Shown one piece after another: positions 25,163 through 34,445 of a DNA stretch of 42,615 nucleotides; position 1 is the first letter of the stretch, and every line of letters begins with the position of its first letter. Both the position numbers and the translations under genes were made by a program. Below the pieces are notes generated by a model that was given only the letters and a program-made list of their open reading frames with translations, had not been told where the DNA came from and did no database searches. This DNA is from an uncultured Acetatifactor sp. (GTDB lineage: Bacteria; Bacillota; Clostridia; Lachnospirales; Lachnospiraceae). Location: contig CAKRZO010000027.1 of assembly GCA_934433135.1 (NCBI GenBank), positions 1 through 42,615 on the forward strand, in the 5' to 3' direction.

Positions 25163-25864
25163 ATGCTGCAGGAATATAGCATGCAGGAACTGGAACGGCG
25201 CATAGGCTATCGGTTTCAGAATATTTCATTGCTGAAGCAGGCGTTAACACACAGTTCTTATACCAATGAACAGAAAATCAACCGACAGGAACATTATGAA
25301 AGAATCGAATTTTTGGGGGATGCCGTGCTGGAACTGGTATCCAGTGAGTTCCTATTTAAAGAGCATCCGGAGATGCCGGAGGGAGAACTGACCAAGATGC
25401 GGGCATCCATGGTCTGCGAGCCGTCACTTGCTTTTTGTGCAAAGGATCTGGAACTCGGAAAATTCATGCATTTCGGAAAAGGAGAAGAGGCTACGGGGGG
25501 AAGAATGCGTCCGTCCATTACGGCCGATGCCATGGAGGCTGTCATCGGCGCTATCTATTTAGATGGCGGAATGGAACCTGCAAGGGACTTTATTAACCGA
25601 TTTATTCTGTCAGATCTGGAAGATAAGCAGCTTTTTTATGACAGCAAAACCCATCTGCAGGAGTTGATGCAGCGTCTTATGAAGACCGGCGTAAGCTACA
25701 GACAGACGAAAGAATACGGACCGGAGCATGATAAGACTTTTGTATCGGAAGTTTATTTAAATGACAAAATACTCGGAAGAGGCGAGGGACGCAGTAAAAA
25801 GGCAGCGGAGCAGCAGGCGGCTTACGAAGCGCTTTTGAAACTTCGGGAAGAAGGAATCAGGTGA
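25163..25864 (+). CDS. rnc: Ribonuclease III
   Basis: Double-strand RNA endonuclease for rRNA and mRNA processing. The 233-residue product has the catalytic signature ERIEFLGDAVLE at residues 46-57 (Glu49, Asp53), the second acidic site in TADAMEAVIGAIY, and a C-terminal dsRNA-binding domain (TFVSEVYLNDK to SKKAAEQQAAYEAL). ATG 25163 follows AGGAAAGGA and gives the usual MQELERRIGYRF neighbourhood; GTG 25088 would add 25 atypical residues but has an AGAGGTG upstream. smc follows after 25 bp. Confidence 0.95.
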   Translation: MLQEYSMQELERRIGYRFQNISLLKQALTHSSYTNEQKINRQEHYERIEFLGDAVLELVSSEFLFKEHPEMPEGELTKMRASMVCEPSLAFCAKDLELGKFMHFGKGEEATGGRMRPSITADAMEAVIGAIYLDGGMEPARDFINRFILSDLEDKQLFYDSKTHLQELMQRLMKTGVSYRQTKEYGPEHDKTFVSEVYLNDKILGRGEGRSKKAAEQQAAYEALLKLREEGIR

Positions 25865-25889
25865 AATACAATAAGGAGTATCGGGATAC

Positions 25890-28800
25890 ATGTATCTGAA
25901 AAGTATAGAAGTACAGGGCTTTAAATCCTTTGCCAATAAAATCGTGTTTCAGTTTCACAACGGGATTACCGGTATTGTGGGACCTAACGGCAGCGGTAAG
26001 AGCAATGTCGCGGATGCGGTAAGATGGGTTCTGGGCGAACAGAGAATTAAACAGCTGCGGGGTGCCAGCATGCAGGATGTTATTTTTTCCGGCACACAGA
26101 CACGTAAGCCGTTAGGTTATGCCTATGTGGCGATTACGCTGGATAATTCGGATCATCAGCTGGCGATTGACTATGATGAAGTCACCGTAGGAAGAAGAAT
26201 TTACCGTTCCGGAGAAAGTGAATATCTGATTAACCAGACGCCCTGCCGTCTGAAAGATGTAAATGAATTGTTTTATGATACAGGTATCGGAAAAGAAGGA
26301 TACTCTATTATCGGTCAGGGACAGATTGATAAGATCTTAAGCGGGAAACCGGAAGAGAGAAGGGAACTGTTTGACGAAGCAGCCGGAATTGTGAAATTTA
26401 AGCGTAGAAAAGCGGCTTCCCAGGCAAAACTGGACAACGAAAAGCAGAATCTGGTGCGTGTCAATGATATTTTGGCGGAACTGGAAAAACAGGTCGGACC
26501 ACTGGAAAAGCAGGCGGAAGTTGCCAAAGTTTATTTAAAAAAGCGGGAAGAGCTTAAAAATCTGGATGTGAATGTTTTTTTGCTGCAGAATGACCGGCTG
26601 AAGGAGCAGTTAAGCGAGATCACGGAAAAGTGTGAGATCGCGCAGAAGGATTATCGGGAAACAACAGAGCAGTACGATCGGATTAAAGAAGAATACGAAA
26701 AGATTCAGCAGGAAACCGGGACACTGGAAGAAGCCATTGAAAAGTCCAGGATGATTCTGACCGATTCCGGTCTTTTACGGGGAAAGCTGGAAGGACAGAT
26801 CGAGGTTTTAAAAGAGCAGATCCGTTCCGTAAAAGGCAGTAAAGAGCAACTTGCCGAAAGACAGAAGGTAATTGAGGGCGATATCACCGGCAGGGAAAAG
26901 GAAAAAGAAGGCATTTTGCGGGAAAAGGAAGCGACAGACCGCAAGATGGAGGAAACGGCTGACCAAAGGGACCGGGTACATGAAGAACTTACCCGGGTGC
27001 AGGAGCAGGTGCAGAAGCTGGATCAACAGATTGAGGAGCAGAATAATTTCATTATTGAAGAACTGGGCCGCAGGGCAACCATAAAATCCCAGATGGGTCG
27101 TTATGATACCATGGAGGAACAGATCAATCTTCAGAAAGCACAGCTCAATTCCAGGATTTTAAAGGCAAAATCAGAGGAAGAGGCAAGAAAGCGTAATATT
27201 CTGGAACAGGAAGAACTGGCGCAAAAGCTTCTTGAGGAGCTTAAGGAGCTTTCCGCACAGGCAAAGGAAAAGGAAGAACAGTTAAACGCTTCCCGAAAGG
27301 AAATTGCCGACAAAGAGTCTTCTTTGCTGGAGATACAAAAGCAGTATCATCAAATCTGCTCTAAGAAGGATGCTTTAAGCAACCTGGCGGAGCGGTATGA
27401 GGGATACGGCATCAGTGTCCGTAAGGTCATGGAGCAAAGAGAGCGGGAAAAAGGGATTATCGGCGTGGTTGCCGATCTGATCAAAACAAAAAAGCAGTAT
27501 GAGACTGCGATCGAAACCGCTTTGGGAGGCAGTATTCAGAATATTGTTACCGACAGGGAAGAGACTGCCAAGAAGATGATCGCTTTCTTAAAGAGGGAGC
27601 GTGCGGGAAGAGCGACTTTCCTGCCTTTAAGCGGTCTTGCAAAGGCACAGGAGTTCCGTAATACCGTTGCATTAAGAGAGCCTGGAGTGATCGGCACGGC
27701 GGATACTCTGGCAGAAGTGGAAGAAAAATACCGGATGGTAGCCAAATCGCTTTTGGGAAGAGTTCTGGTAGTGGATACCATCGATCATGCCATTGCCATT
27801 GCCCGGAAGTATGATTATTCCATTCGTATGGTAACGCTGGAAGGGGAACTGTTTGCCCCGGGAGGAGCCATCAGCGGCGGTGCTTACAAAAACAGCAGCA
27901 GTCTGTTGGGAAGAAGAAGAGAGATCGCCGAACTGGAAGAGGCTTCCGGGAAGCTTGCGGATCAGGTCGGACAGACCCAGGCGCAGATTGAGACCGAAAA
28001 AGGGCAGAGAAATAAGCTGCGTATCGAATTAGAAGGTCTGAAAATGCAAATGCAGTATAAGTCCATTGAGCAGAATACCGCACAGATCAATGCAACAGCT
28101 GCCAGGGAACGTATGCAGGAGGAAGAAGAAGGAAATACCGGCTTAAAGCAGGAACTGGTGGATCTGGAAGCGAAGATTTTAGAATCCAGAACCGGAAAAG
28201 AATGTATGGAGCGGAAGCTTGCGGAAAGTAATAAGGCGGAAGAGGCGGCCAGAGAACAGATCGCTGCTTATAAGAAGGAACAGGAGCTTGTAAGGAAACA
28301 GGAAGAACAGATCAGCGCCAAAGCGGCGGAATGGGAAGTTGCCATGGAGAGGATCCAGCAGACAGGCAGGTTCCAGGAGAGCAATCTGACACGTATCGAG
28401 GAAGAACTGCGCCGTCTTGCTGCGGAAAAAGAAGGGATCTTAAATTCCCTGCAGGATCAATCCGGCAAGGTAGAAGAAAAGGAACAATCCATAAAAGAAC
28501 TGGAAGAGACGATTGTCCGTTCCAGGGAGGAAGAGCGCAATGCATCCGTCCGGATCAAGGAAGATGCTGCCAGGAAGGAATTTCTTACCAAAAAACAGTC
28601 CGACTTCTTTCAAGAAAGAGAGGAGTTGGCCGAAAAGCAGAATGCGTTGGACAAGGAAGTGTACCGTTTAAACAGCCAGAAAGAGAAGGCTGAGGAAGCA
28701 ATCGAGACTCTGATCAACTATATGTGGGATGAGTACGAGATGACGCTCAGCATGGCGGCCGGGATCCGCAATCCGCAGATGACCGATTTAGCTGCCATGA

Positions 28801-29450
28801 AGAAGGAAATCGCTTCTTTAAAGGAACAGATCCGGAAGCTGGGAGATGTAAACGTCAATGCCATCGAGGATTACCGGAATCTCATGGAGCGCTATACATT
28901 TTTAAAAGGTCAGCATGACGACCTGGTGGAGGCTGAAAAAACGTTGGAAGGCATTATCCGGGAACTGGACAGTGCCATGCGTAAGCAGTTTCTGGAAAAA
29001 TTTGCCCAGATAAACGAGGAATATGACAAAGTATTCAAGGAATTGTTCGGCGGAGGAAAAGGAAGCCTGGAGTTAATGGAAGACGAAGATATTCTGGAAG
29101 CGGGAATCCGCATTGCCGCCCAGCCCCCCGGGAAAAAGCTGCAGAATATGATGCAGCTTTCCGGCGGAGAAAAGGCGCTGGCAGCCATCGCGTTATTGTT
29201 TGCCATTCAGAATTTGAAACCATCGCCGTTTTGTCTTCTGGATGAGATTGAAGCGGCTTTGGATGAGTCAAACGTGAGCCGGTTTGCAAAATATCTGCAC
29301 AAGCTGACCAAAAACACACAGTTTATTGTCATTACCCACAGACGCGGAACCATGGAACAGGTGGATCGGCTGTATGGAATTACCATGCAGGAAAAAGGGG
29401 TTTCCGCATTGGTAAGTGTCAATCTGATTGATAAGGAACTGGATAACTGA
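25890..29450 (+). CDS. smc: Chromosome partition protein Smc
   Basis: Condensin ATPase for chromosome organisation, 1186 residues. Walker A GPNGSGKSN at 31-39 follows FKSFANK; long coiled coil about 170-500; hinge about 515-640 (GIIGVVADLI to GELFAPGGAISGGA); second coiled coil to about 1000; C-terminal head with signature LSGGE at 1090-1094 and Walker B LLDEIEAALDE (Asp1118, Glu1119). AAGGAGT precedes the ATG. It lies between rnc and ftsY, a conserved operon. Confidence 0.98.
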   Translation: MYLKSIEVQGFKSFANKIVFQFHNGITGIVGPNGSGKSNVADAVRWVLGEQRIKQLRGASMQDVIFSGTQTRKPLGYAYVAITLDNSDHQLAIDYDEVTVGRRIYRSGESEYLINQTPCRLKDVNELFYDTGIGKEGYSIIGQGQIDKILSGKPEERRELFDEAAGIVKFKRRKAASQAKLDNEKQNLVRVNDILAELEKQVGPLEKQAEVAKVYLKKREELKNLDVNVFLLQNDRLKEQLSEITEKCEIAQKDYRETTEQYDRIKEEYEKIQQETGTLEEAIEKSRMILTDSGLLRGKLEGQIEVLKEQIRSVKGSKEQLAERQKVIEGDITGREKEKEGILREKEATDRKMEETADQRDRVHEELTRVQEQVQKLDQQIEEQNNFIIEELGRRATIKSQMGRYDTMEEQINLQKAQLNSRILKAKSEEEARKRNILEQEELAQKLLEELKELSAQAKEKEEQLNASRKEIADKESSLLEIQKQYHQICSKKDALSNLAERYEGYGISVRKVMEQREREKGIIGVVADLIKTKKQYETAIETALGGSIQNIVTDREETAKKMIAFLKRERAGRATFLPLSGLAKAQEFRNTVALREPGVIGTADTLAEVEEKYRMVAKSLLGRVLVVDTIDHAIAIARKYDYSIRMVTLEGELFAPGGAISGGAYKNSSSLLGRRREIAELEEASGKLADQVGQTQAQIETEKGQRNKLRIELEGLKMQMQYKSIEQNTAQINATAARERMQEEEEGNTGLKQELVDLEAKILESRTGKECMERKLAESNKAEEAAREQIAAYKKEQELVRKQEEQISAKAAEWEVAMERIQQTGRFQESNLTRIEEELRRLAAEKEGILNSLQDQSGKVEEKEQSIKELEETIVRSREEERNASVRIKEDAARKEFLTKKQSDFFQEREELAEKQNALDKEVYRLNSQKEKAEEAIETLINYMWDEYEMTLSMAAGIRNPQMTDLAAMKKEIASLKEQIRKLGDVNVNAIEDYRNLMERYTFLKGQHDDLVEAEKTLEGIIRELDSAMRKQFLEKFAQINEEYDKVFKELFGGGKGSLELMEDEDILEAGIRIAAQPPGKKLQNMMQLSGGEKALAAIALLFAIQNLKPSPFCLLDEIEAALDESNVSRFAKYLHKLTKNTQFIVITHRRGTMEQVDRLYGITMQEKGVSALVSVNLIDKELDN

Positions 29451-29476
29451 TAAAAATCGATTGGAAAGAAAGGAGC

Positions 29477-30418
29477 ATGGATAAGCCTATGGGAGAAGAG
29501 AAGAAAGGTTTTTTTGCCAGATTGAAGAATGGACTGGCCAAGACCAGAGACAATATCGTAAAAGGAATGGATTCGGTATTCAGCGGTTTTTCCGCAATTG
29601 ATGATGATTTCTATGAGGAACTGGAAGAAGTCCTGATCATGGGGGATATCGGTGTCAATGCCACCACGGCTATTGTGGAGAGACTGAAAAAACAGGTCAA
29701 AGAACAGCACATCAAGGAACCTGCAGAGTGCAGAAGGCTTTTGATCGACAGCATGAAGGAGCAGATGAAAGTCGATGAGACGGCATATGATTTTGAAAAG
29801 GAACAGGCGGTCATCATGATCATCGGCGTCAACGGTGTCGGAAAGACGACTTCTGTGGGAAAACTGGCCGGCAAATTAAAGGACAGCGGCCGAAAAGTCC
29901 TGATCGCAGCGGCGGACACGTTCCGTGCAGCAGCCGGAGAGCAGCTTGCGGAATGGGCCAGGAGAGCGGATGTGCCGATGATCGGCGGAAAAGAAGGCAG
30001 CGATCCTGCCAGCGTGGTATATGATGCCGTAAATGCTGCGAAAGCAAGGCATGTAGATGTGTTGCTGATCGATACGGCAGGAAGACTTCATAATAAGAAG
30101 AATCTGATGGAAGAATTAAAGAAAATGAACCGGATCATTGACCGGGAATTCCCGGGAGTACATCGGGAGAACCTGATCGTACTGGACGGGACAACCGGAC
30201 AGAACGCTCTGGTGCAGGCAAGGGAATTCGGAGAGACCGCAGATCTGACCGGAATTATTCTGACCAAAATGGACGGAACCGCAAAGGGCGGAATTGCCGT
30301 GGCAATCCAGTCCGAGTTAAATATTCCGGTAAAATACATCGGGGTAGGGGAGACCATAGAAGATTTGCAGAAATTTGATTCCAATGAATTTGTCAATGCA
30401 TTGTTTGATATCAAATGA
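29477..30418 (+). CDS. ftsY: Signal recognition particle receptor FtsY
   Basis: Docks SRP-ribosome complexes at the membrane for co-translational insertion. The 313-residue NG-domain protein lacks a long acidic A domain, as is common in Firmicutes. Motifs: G1 GVNGVGKTT (117-125), DTFRAAAGEQL, DTAGRL, TKMDGTAKGG and KYIGVGE. AGGAG (29471-29475) is only 1 nt from the ATG at 29477 and 13 nt from an ATG at 29489, so the precise start is uncertain. Confidence 0.97.
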   Translation: MDKPMGEEKKGFFARLKNGLAKTRDNIVKGMDSVFSGFSAIDDDFYEELEEVLIMGDIGVNATTAIVERLKKQVKEQHIKEPAECRRLLIDSMKEQMKVDETAYDFEKEQAVIMIIGVNGVGKTTSVGKLAGKLKDSGRKVLIAAADTFRAAAGEQLAEWARRADVPMIGGKEGSDPASVVYDAVNAAKARHVDVLLIDTAGRLHNKKNLMEELKKMNRIIDREFPGVHRENLIVLDGTTGQNALVQAREFGETADLTGIILTKMDGTAKGGIAVAIQSELNIPVKYIGVGETIEDLQKFDSNEFVNALFDIK

Positions 30419-30427
30419 GGCAATACA

Positions 30428-30614
30428 TAACAGTTCAGCCGCGCCATTCACAAAGCTTTTCGCATGCTTCGCAGCTGCTTATTTGCGACTGCAAGTCGCA
30501 ATGTTCATAAATCTGGCGCTAAGCTCATACATAAATGCCTTCTAGGCATTTTATGCAGGTAGATTTTCATGCGAGCATGAAATCTACCCACAAGAATGTA
30601 TGTCTGAACTGTTA
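30428..30614. repeat. Hairpin-rich dispersed repeat, copy A, with 11-bp terminal inverted repeats
   Basis: Bounded by TAACAGTTCAG (30428-30438) and CTGAACTGTTA (30604-30614). Internal hairpins: TGCGACT-GCA-AGTCGCA (30484-30500), AAATGCCT-TCT-AGGCATTT (30533-30551), and a GGTAGATTT...AAATCTACC stem (30558-30588). It aligns along its length with the reverse complement of 38594-38758, with partial copies at 18886 and 33071. No ORF is inside, so it resembles a MITE or BIME-type element. Confidence 0.8.
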
Positions 30615-30641
30615 CAACAATACAGGTAAGGAGAATGACGT

Positions 30642-31883
30642 ATGGAAGAGAAGAAGGAGCAGGAAGCTGCAATGCTTACGTTGGAAAAATTTGAAGAAGC
30701 ATCGGGTATCGTAGGAAAGGTAACATTGGAGACCAAGCTGATTTACAGCAATTTTTTCAGCGAAAAGACCGGAAATAAAGTATACTTAAAACCGGAAAAC
30801 CTGCAGTTTACGGGAGCTTATAAGGTAAGAGGCGCTTATTATAAGATGAGCCTTTTATCCAAAGAGGAAAGGGAAAGAGGCGTGATTACGGCATCTGCGG
30901 GTAATCATGCCCAGGGAGTCGCTTATGCCGCGAAATGTTTCGGGGCCAAAGCCACAATCGTGATGCCCACGACAACGCCGTTAATTAAAGTAAACCGAAC
31001 CAAAGGGTACGGAGCAGAAGTGGTTCTTTACGGAGATGTTTACGATGAGGCTTGTGAAAAGGCTTATGAACTGGCAGCGGAACACGGTTATACATTCATT
31101 CATCCCTTTGATGATCTGGCAGTGGCAACCGGTCAGGGAACCATTGCCATGGAAATTTTTAAAGAGCTTCCCTTGGTGGACTATATCCTGGTTCCCATCG
31201 GCGGAGGCGGACTGGCAACCGGAGTATCCACGTTGGCAAAACAGTTGAATCCGAAGATTAAAGTGATCGGTGTGGAACCGGCAGGCGCTAACTGCATGCA
31301 GGAATCTCTGAAAAACGGAAAAGTAACCACGCTGCCGAAGGTAAGCACCATTGCGGACGGCACTGCGGTAAAAACACCGGGAGCAAAGCTCTTTGCGTAT
31401 ATTCAGAAAAATATTGACGATATTATTACCGTAGAGGATGATGAGCTGGTAGTTTCTTTCCTGGATATGGTAGAGAACCATAAGATGATTGTGGAAAATT
31501 CCGGATTGCTTACCGTTGCAGCGCTGAAGCATCTGAATTGCAAAGGCAAAAGAGTGGTTTCCATCTTAAGCGGCGGCAATATGGATGTGATTACCATGTC
31601 TTCAGTCGTGCAGAAAGGACTGATCTTCCGGGATCGGATCTTTACGGTATCCGTTCTTCTGCCGGATAAGCCGGGTGAATTGTGCCGTGTGGCAGGCGTG
31701 ATTGCAAAGGAAAACGGCAATGTGATCAAGCTGGAGCATAACCAGTTTGTATCCACCAACCGAACCGCGGCAGTGGAACTGCGTATTACCCTGGAAGCGT
31801 TCGGAACGGAACATAAGATGCAGATTATCAATGCCTTGGAACGCGAAGGCTACCAGCCCCAACTCGTTCAGGCAAACATTTAA
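30642..31883 (+). CDS. tdcB: Threonine ammonia-lyase (threonine dehydratase)
   Basis: PLP enzyme converting threonine to 2-oxobutyrate and ammonia. The 413-residue protein has Lys61 in FTGAYKVRGA as Schiff-base lysine, SAGNHAQGVAYAA, the phosphate loop GGGGLATGV and a C-terminal ACT domain (about 330-410, VSVLLPDKPGELCRVAGVI). Length and single ACT domain match the catabolic/short form often called tdcB or ilvA. AAGGAG precedes the ATG. A hairpin repeat separates it from ftsY, so it is probably an independent unit. Confidence 0.93.
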   Translation: MEEKKEQEAAMLTLEKFEEASGIVGKVTLETKLIYSNFFSEKTGNKVYLKPENLQFTGAYKVRGAYYKMSLLSKEERERGVITASAGNHAQGVAYAAKCFGAKATIVMPTTTPLIKVNRTKGYGAEVVLYGDVYDEACEKAYELAAEHGYTFIHPFDDLAVATGQGTIAMEIFKELPLVDYILVPIGGGGLATGVSTLAKQLNPKIKVIGVEPAGANCMQESLKNGKVTTLPKVSTIADGTAVKTPGAKLFAYIQKNIDDIITVEDDELVVSFLDMVENHKMIVENSGLLTVAALKHLNCKGKRVVSILSGGNMDVITMSSVVQKGLIFRDRIFTVSVLLPDKPGELCRVAGVIAKENGNVIKLEHNQFVSTNRTAAVELRITLEAFGTEHKMQIINALEREGYQPQLVQANI

Positions 31884-31888
31884 TGATG

Positions 31889-32045
31889 CCAGGGGCGAAA
31901 AGTTCAAAGCCGATGCAAGCTAGCTTGCAGGAGGATTTTGAACCTTGAGCCCCGCCCACAAGATGAGCAAAAAAGTGGGGCGCAGCCACACGATTTGCGA
32001 ATGTTGGGCAGGATTGCGGGAGTGAGCAGCACGGAGCAATCCGTT
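31889..32045. repeat. Second type of hairpin-rich intergenic element
   Basis: Three consecutive hairpins: GGGGC...GCCCC (31892-31953), enclosing AAGTTCAAA / TTTGAACC and a 14-bp palindrome GCAAGCTAGCTTGC (31915-31928); CGCCCAC / GTGGGGCG (31953-31982); GGATTGC / GCAATCC (32011-32042). No T run, so not a simple terminator. It differs in sequence from the copy A/B family. Confidence 0.55.
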
Positions 32046-32089
32046 CGGTATCATGATCAGAGGTTCTCATAAAGAGTATAAGGAAAGGT

Positions 32090-32980
32090 ATGGCACAGGA
32101 GAAGATGGGTAATACAGAAAAGAAGAGTTGGAAACAGATTGCCTTGGATTACGTGATCATGACGGCGGCAAGCGCAGTCTATGCCGTCGGGATTGCTTTT
32201 TTCCTGTCCCCGAATTCGCTTGCTCCGGGCGGAGTAACCGGAATCGCCATTATCTTAAATGCCATCAGCGGTCTGGAGACCGGTACGTTGATGTGGCTGA
32301 TTAACATTCCGCTGATTCTTCTGGGAATGTGGAAGTTTGGCTGGCGTTTTATTTTATCTACGCTTTACTGCACGACTATTTCTTCTCTTTTTACCAATAT
32401 TTTAGAGCCGTATGGATCGCTTACCAGGGATCCTTTTCTGGCGGCTTTGGCAGGCAGTACGTTGATGGCAGTCGGAATGGGATGGATTTTTAAGGCGGGA
32501 GCCACGACCGGCGGAACGGATATCATTGTGAAAGTAATCCGCCTGAAAGTGCCGCATTTAAAGACCGGTTCCCTGTTTATGATGACAGATACGGCAATTG
32601 TGGCAGCCTCCGCCTTTGTATTCAAAGATGTGGAAAAAGCCATGTATGCGGGACTTACGGTATTTTTGGTCTCTACTATTTTAGACCTTGTTCTGTACGG
32701 AAGGGATGGTGCGAAGCTGATTTACATTATCAGCGACCATGCGGATACGATTACGGACAGACTTCTGACCCAGCTGGAAGTGGGTGTAACCCACATCCAA
32801 GGCAAGGGATGCTACAGCGGCAAGGAGAAAAATGTCATTCTCTGTGCGGTCAAAAAGACAGTCCTTCCCAAAGCAGAGGCAATTGTAAAAGAAGAAGATC
32901 CGCTGGCTTTCTTAATCATCACCAGCGCAACGGAGATTTATGGGGAAGGGTATAAGAGCTATTTCAGTGAAAAACTCTGA
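32090..32980 (+). CDS. YitT family membrane protein (DUF161/DUF2179)
   Basis: A 296-residue integral membrane protein with about five to six hydrophobic helices (for example YVIMTAASAVYAVGIAFFL, TLMWLINIPLILLGMW, MYAGLTVFLVSTILDLVLYG) and a cytosolic C-terminal DUF2179 domain. PNSLAPGGVTGIAI and GATTGGTDIIVKV are the family markers. Transport function is unproven. AAGGAAAGG lies immediately before the ATG at 32090; an ATG at 32105 with AGGAG is an alternative start. Confidence 0.92.
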   Translation: MAQEKMGNTEKKSWKQIALDYVIMTAASAVYAVGIAFFLSPNSLAPGGVTGIAIILNAISGLETGTLMWLINIPLILLGMWKFGWRFILSTLYCTTISSLFTNILEPYGSLTRDPFLAALAGSTLMAVGMGWIFKAGATTGGTDIIVKVIRLKVPHLKTGSLFMMTDTAIVAASAFVFKDVEKAMYAGLTVFLVSTILDLVLYGRDGAKLIYIISDHADTITDRLLTQLEVGVTHIQGKGCYSGKEKNVILCAVKKTVLPKAEAIVKEEDPLAFLIITSATEIYGEGYKSYFSEKL

Positions 32981-33033
32981 ATACGGCAAAATAGAAGAAA
33001 CAGGTAAAAAAATAAATACAAAAGCTATTTTGG

Positions 33034-33060
33034 GAGAATCCGGTATGGGTTCTCTTTTTT
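33034..33060 (+). terminator. Terminator after the YitT gene
   Basis: GAGAATCC-GGTAT-GGGTTCTC (one T-G pair) followed by six T residues. Confidence 0.88.
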
Positions 33061-33070
33061 GCGTTCTTTT

Positions 33071-33116
33071 GTGCAAGCATGAAATCTGTCCACAGGAATG
33101 CTTGGCTGAACTGTTA
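33071..33116 (+). repeat. Partial copy of the dispersed hairpin repeat (copy D)
   Basis: GCAAGCATGAAATCTGTCCA through GGCTGAACTGTTA matches the right end of copy A (GCGAGCATGAAATCTACCCA through GTCTGAACTGTTA). It ends immediately before the duplicated promoter module. Confidence 0.7.
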
Positions 33117-33119
33117 TTG

Positions 33120-33220
33120 TATGTTAATATAATACAAAATCCTGAGCATATATCACATTGAATTACCGGAGCAATTTGATACAATGAAAGTGTCCGGATG
33201 TTAAAAATAGTGTAAGAAAT
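33120..33220 (+). promoter_or_regulatory. Promoter module, copy 1 (oxidoreductase operon)
   Basis: TTGAAT (33158-33163), 16-bp spacer, TACAAT (33180-33185) with TG one base upstream (extended -10); a further TATAAT at 33128-33133. The whole block recurs at 40729-40829 with about ten differences, again upstream of an oxidoreductase gene, so it likely holds shared regulator sites, for instance around CTGAGCATATATCACATTG. Confidence 0.65.
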
Positions 33221-33261
33221 AGAAATTAAAATATAAAACTGGAACGTGAGGAGAAAACAAG

Positions 33262-34353
33262 ATGGCAAAGACGTGGAAAGTAGCCATAATCGGCTGCGGT
33301 TGTTTTGCACATGCGCAGTATCTGCCGAATGTAACCAAAGAGGCGAATGCGCAGATTGTGGCAGCAGTGGACATTGTAGTGGAAAGAGCCAGACAGGCAA
33401 GTGAGCAGTACCATATTCCGCATTATTATGCAAGTACGGAGGAACTGATTGAAAAGTGTGATTTTGACATTGCCATTGATGCGGCTTCGATTCAGGCGCA
33501 CCATGCGATCAATATGGCGGTTCTTGGAGCGGGAAAACATTTGATTTCCCAGAAGCCTGCTGCACCCAGCGTGGAACTGTTGACAGAGCAGATGGAACTG
33601 GCCAGGGAAAAGGGGGTTAAGTTCGTATGCGTTCCGGTGCATCCCATGCGTTATGATATCAATACGGCAAAACAGTGGATGAAAGACGGTGCAATCGGCA
33701 ATGCCTATTACATAAAGTGCAACATGTCCCACGGCGGACCGGAATATTTCCAGTACCGGGATGCGGATCCGGAGTGGTTCTTTGAGCCGGGAGCCGGTGC
33801 GCTGGTGGATATGGGGGTTCACGGGCTGCAGATTGTGACTTCGATTTTCGGACCGGCAAAAAGAATTGCCTGCATGGCCAAGGTGACGACTCCGGAGAGA
33901 ATCGTTCGTTCCGGGGCATTTGACGGCAAAAAGATAAAAGCGGATCAGATTCCGGATCAGTATGTTATCACACTGGATTTCGGCGGCGACCGGATGGCGG
34001 TAGTGGATACCGGATTTTCACAGAAAGCATCCAAAGCGCCTTTTATCGAGATTTTCGGCGACAAGGGAACGATTTGTTTTACGGAAAGTTATATGACCAA
34101 TCCTACGCCGGAAATTTATGTGGACGACAGAGAGAAAGGAATCCGTGGCTGGATGAAACCCATGGACGGAGCCCATCCCTGCGTCAAAATTATCAGCCAG
34201 TGCTGCTGCCTAGGCGATCTGGTAGAGGCGATTGAACAGGATAAGCAGCCGGTTCTGTCACCGGAACATGCAAGACATGTGCTGGAGATTATGTGCAAGA
34301 TTCCGCAGGCGATTGCGGAAGGCAGAACCGTAGAGTTGGAGACATCCTTTTAG
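33262..34353 (+). CDS. Gfo/Idh/MocA family oxidoreductase (1)
   Basis: A 363-residue NAD(P)-dependent sugar or inositol dehydrogenase-type protein. Rossmann start KVAIIGCGCFAHA (6-18), acidic cofactor residue in AAVDI (Asp37), catalytic-lysine motif as QKP (97-99, Lys98) in place of the usual EKP, and the DMGVHGL block in the C-terminal beta-sheet domain. GAGGAGA (33248-33254) precedes the ATG. First gene of a three-gene same-strand run of this family. Substrate is unknown. Confidence 0.88.
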   Translation: MAKTWKVAIIGCGCFAHAQYLPNVTKEANAQIVAAVDIVVERARQASEQYHIPHYYASTEELIEKCDFDIAIDAASIQAHHAINMAVLGAGKHLISQKPAAPSVELLTEQMELAREKGVKFVCVPVHPMRYDINTAKQWMKDGAIGNAYYIKCNMSHGGPEYFQYRDADPEWFFEPGAGALVDMGVHGLQIVTSIFGPAKRIACMAKVTTPERIVRSGAFDGKKIKADQIPDQYVITLDFGGDRMAVVDTGFSQKASKAPFIEIFGDKGTICFTESYMTNPTPEIYVDDREKGIRGWMKPMDGAHPCVKIISQCCCLGDLVEAIEQDKQPVLSPEHARHVLEIMCKIPQAIAEGRTVELETSF

Positions 34354-34445
34354 TGCGCAGCCCGGAGGCTATGAGGAAAATGGAAAAGGGCAGATTTGAA
34401 AAGACAAAGCAGAAAAATAGAATGGAGCAGGTAACGGGAGGTTAA

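Noticed and set aside
30428..30614. CRISPR array
   Set aside because: The stems differ in sequence and there is no regular repeat-spacer period or cas gene; it is a hairpin-rich dispersed repeat instead.
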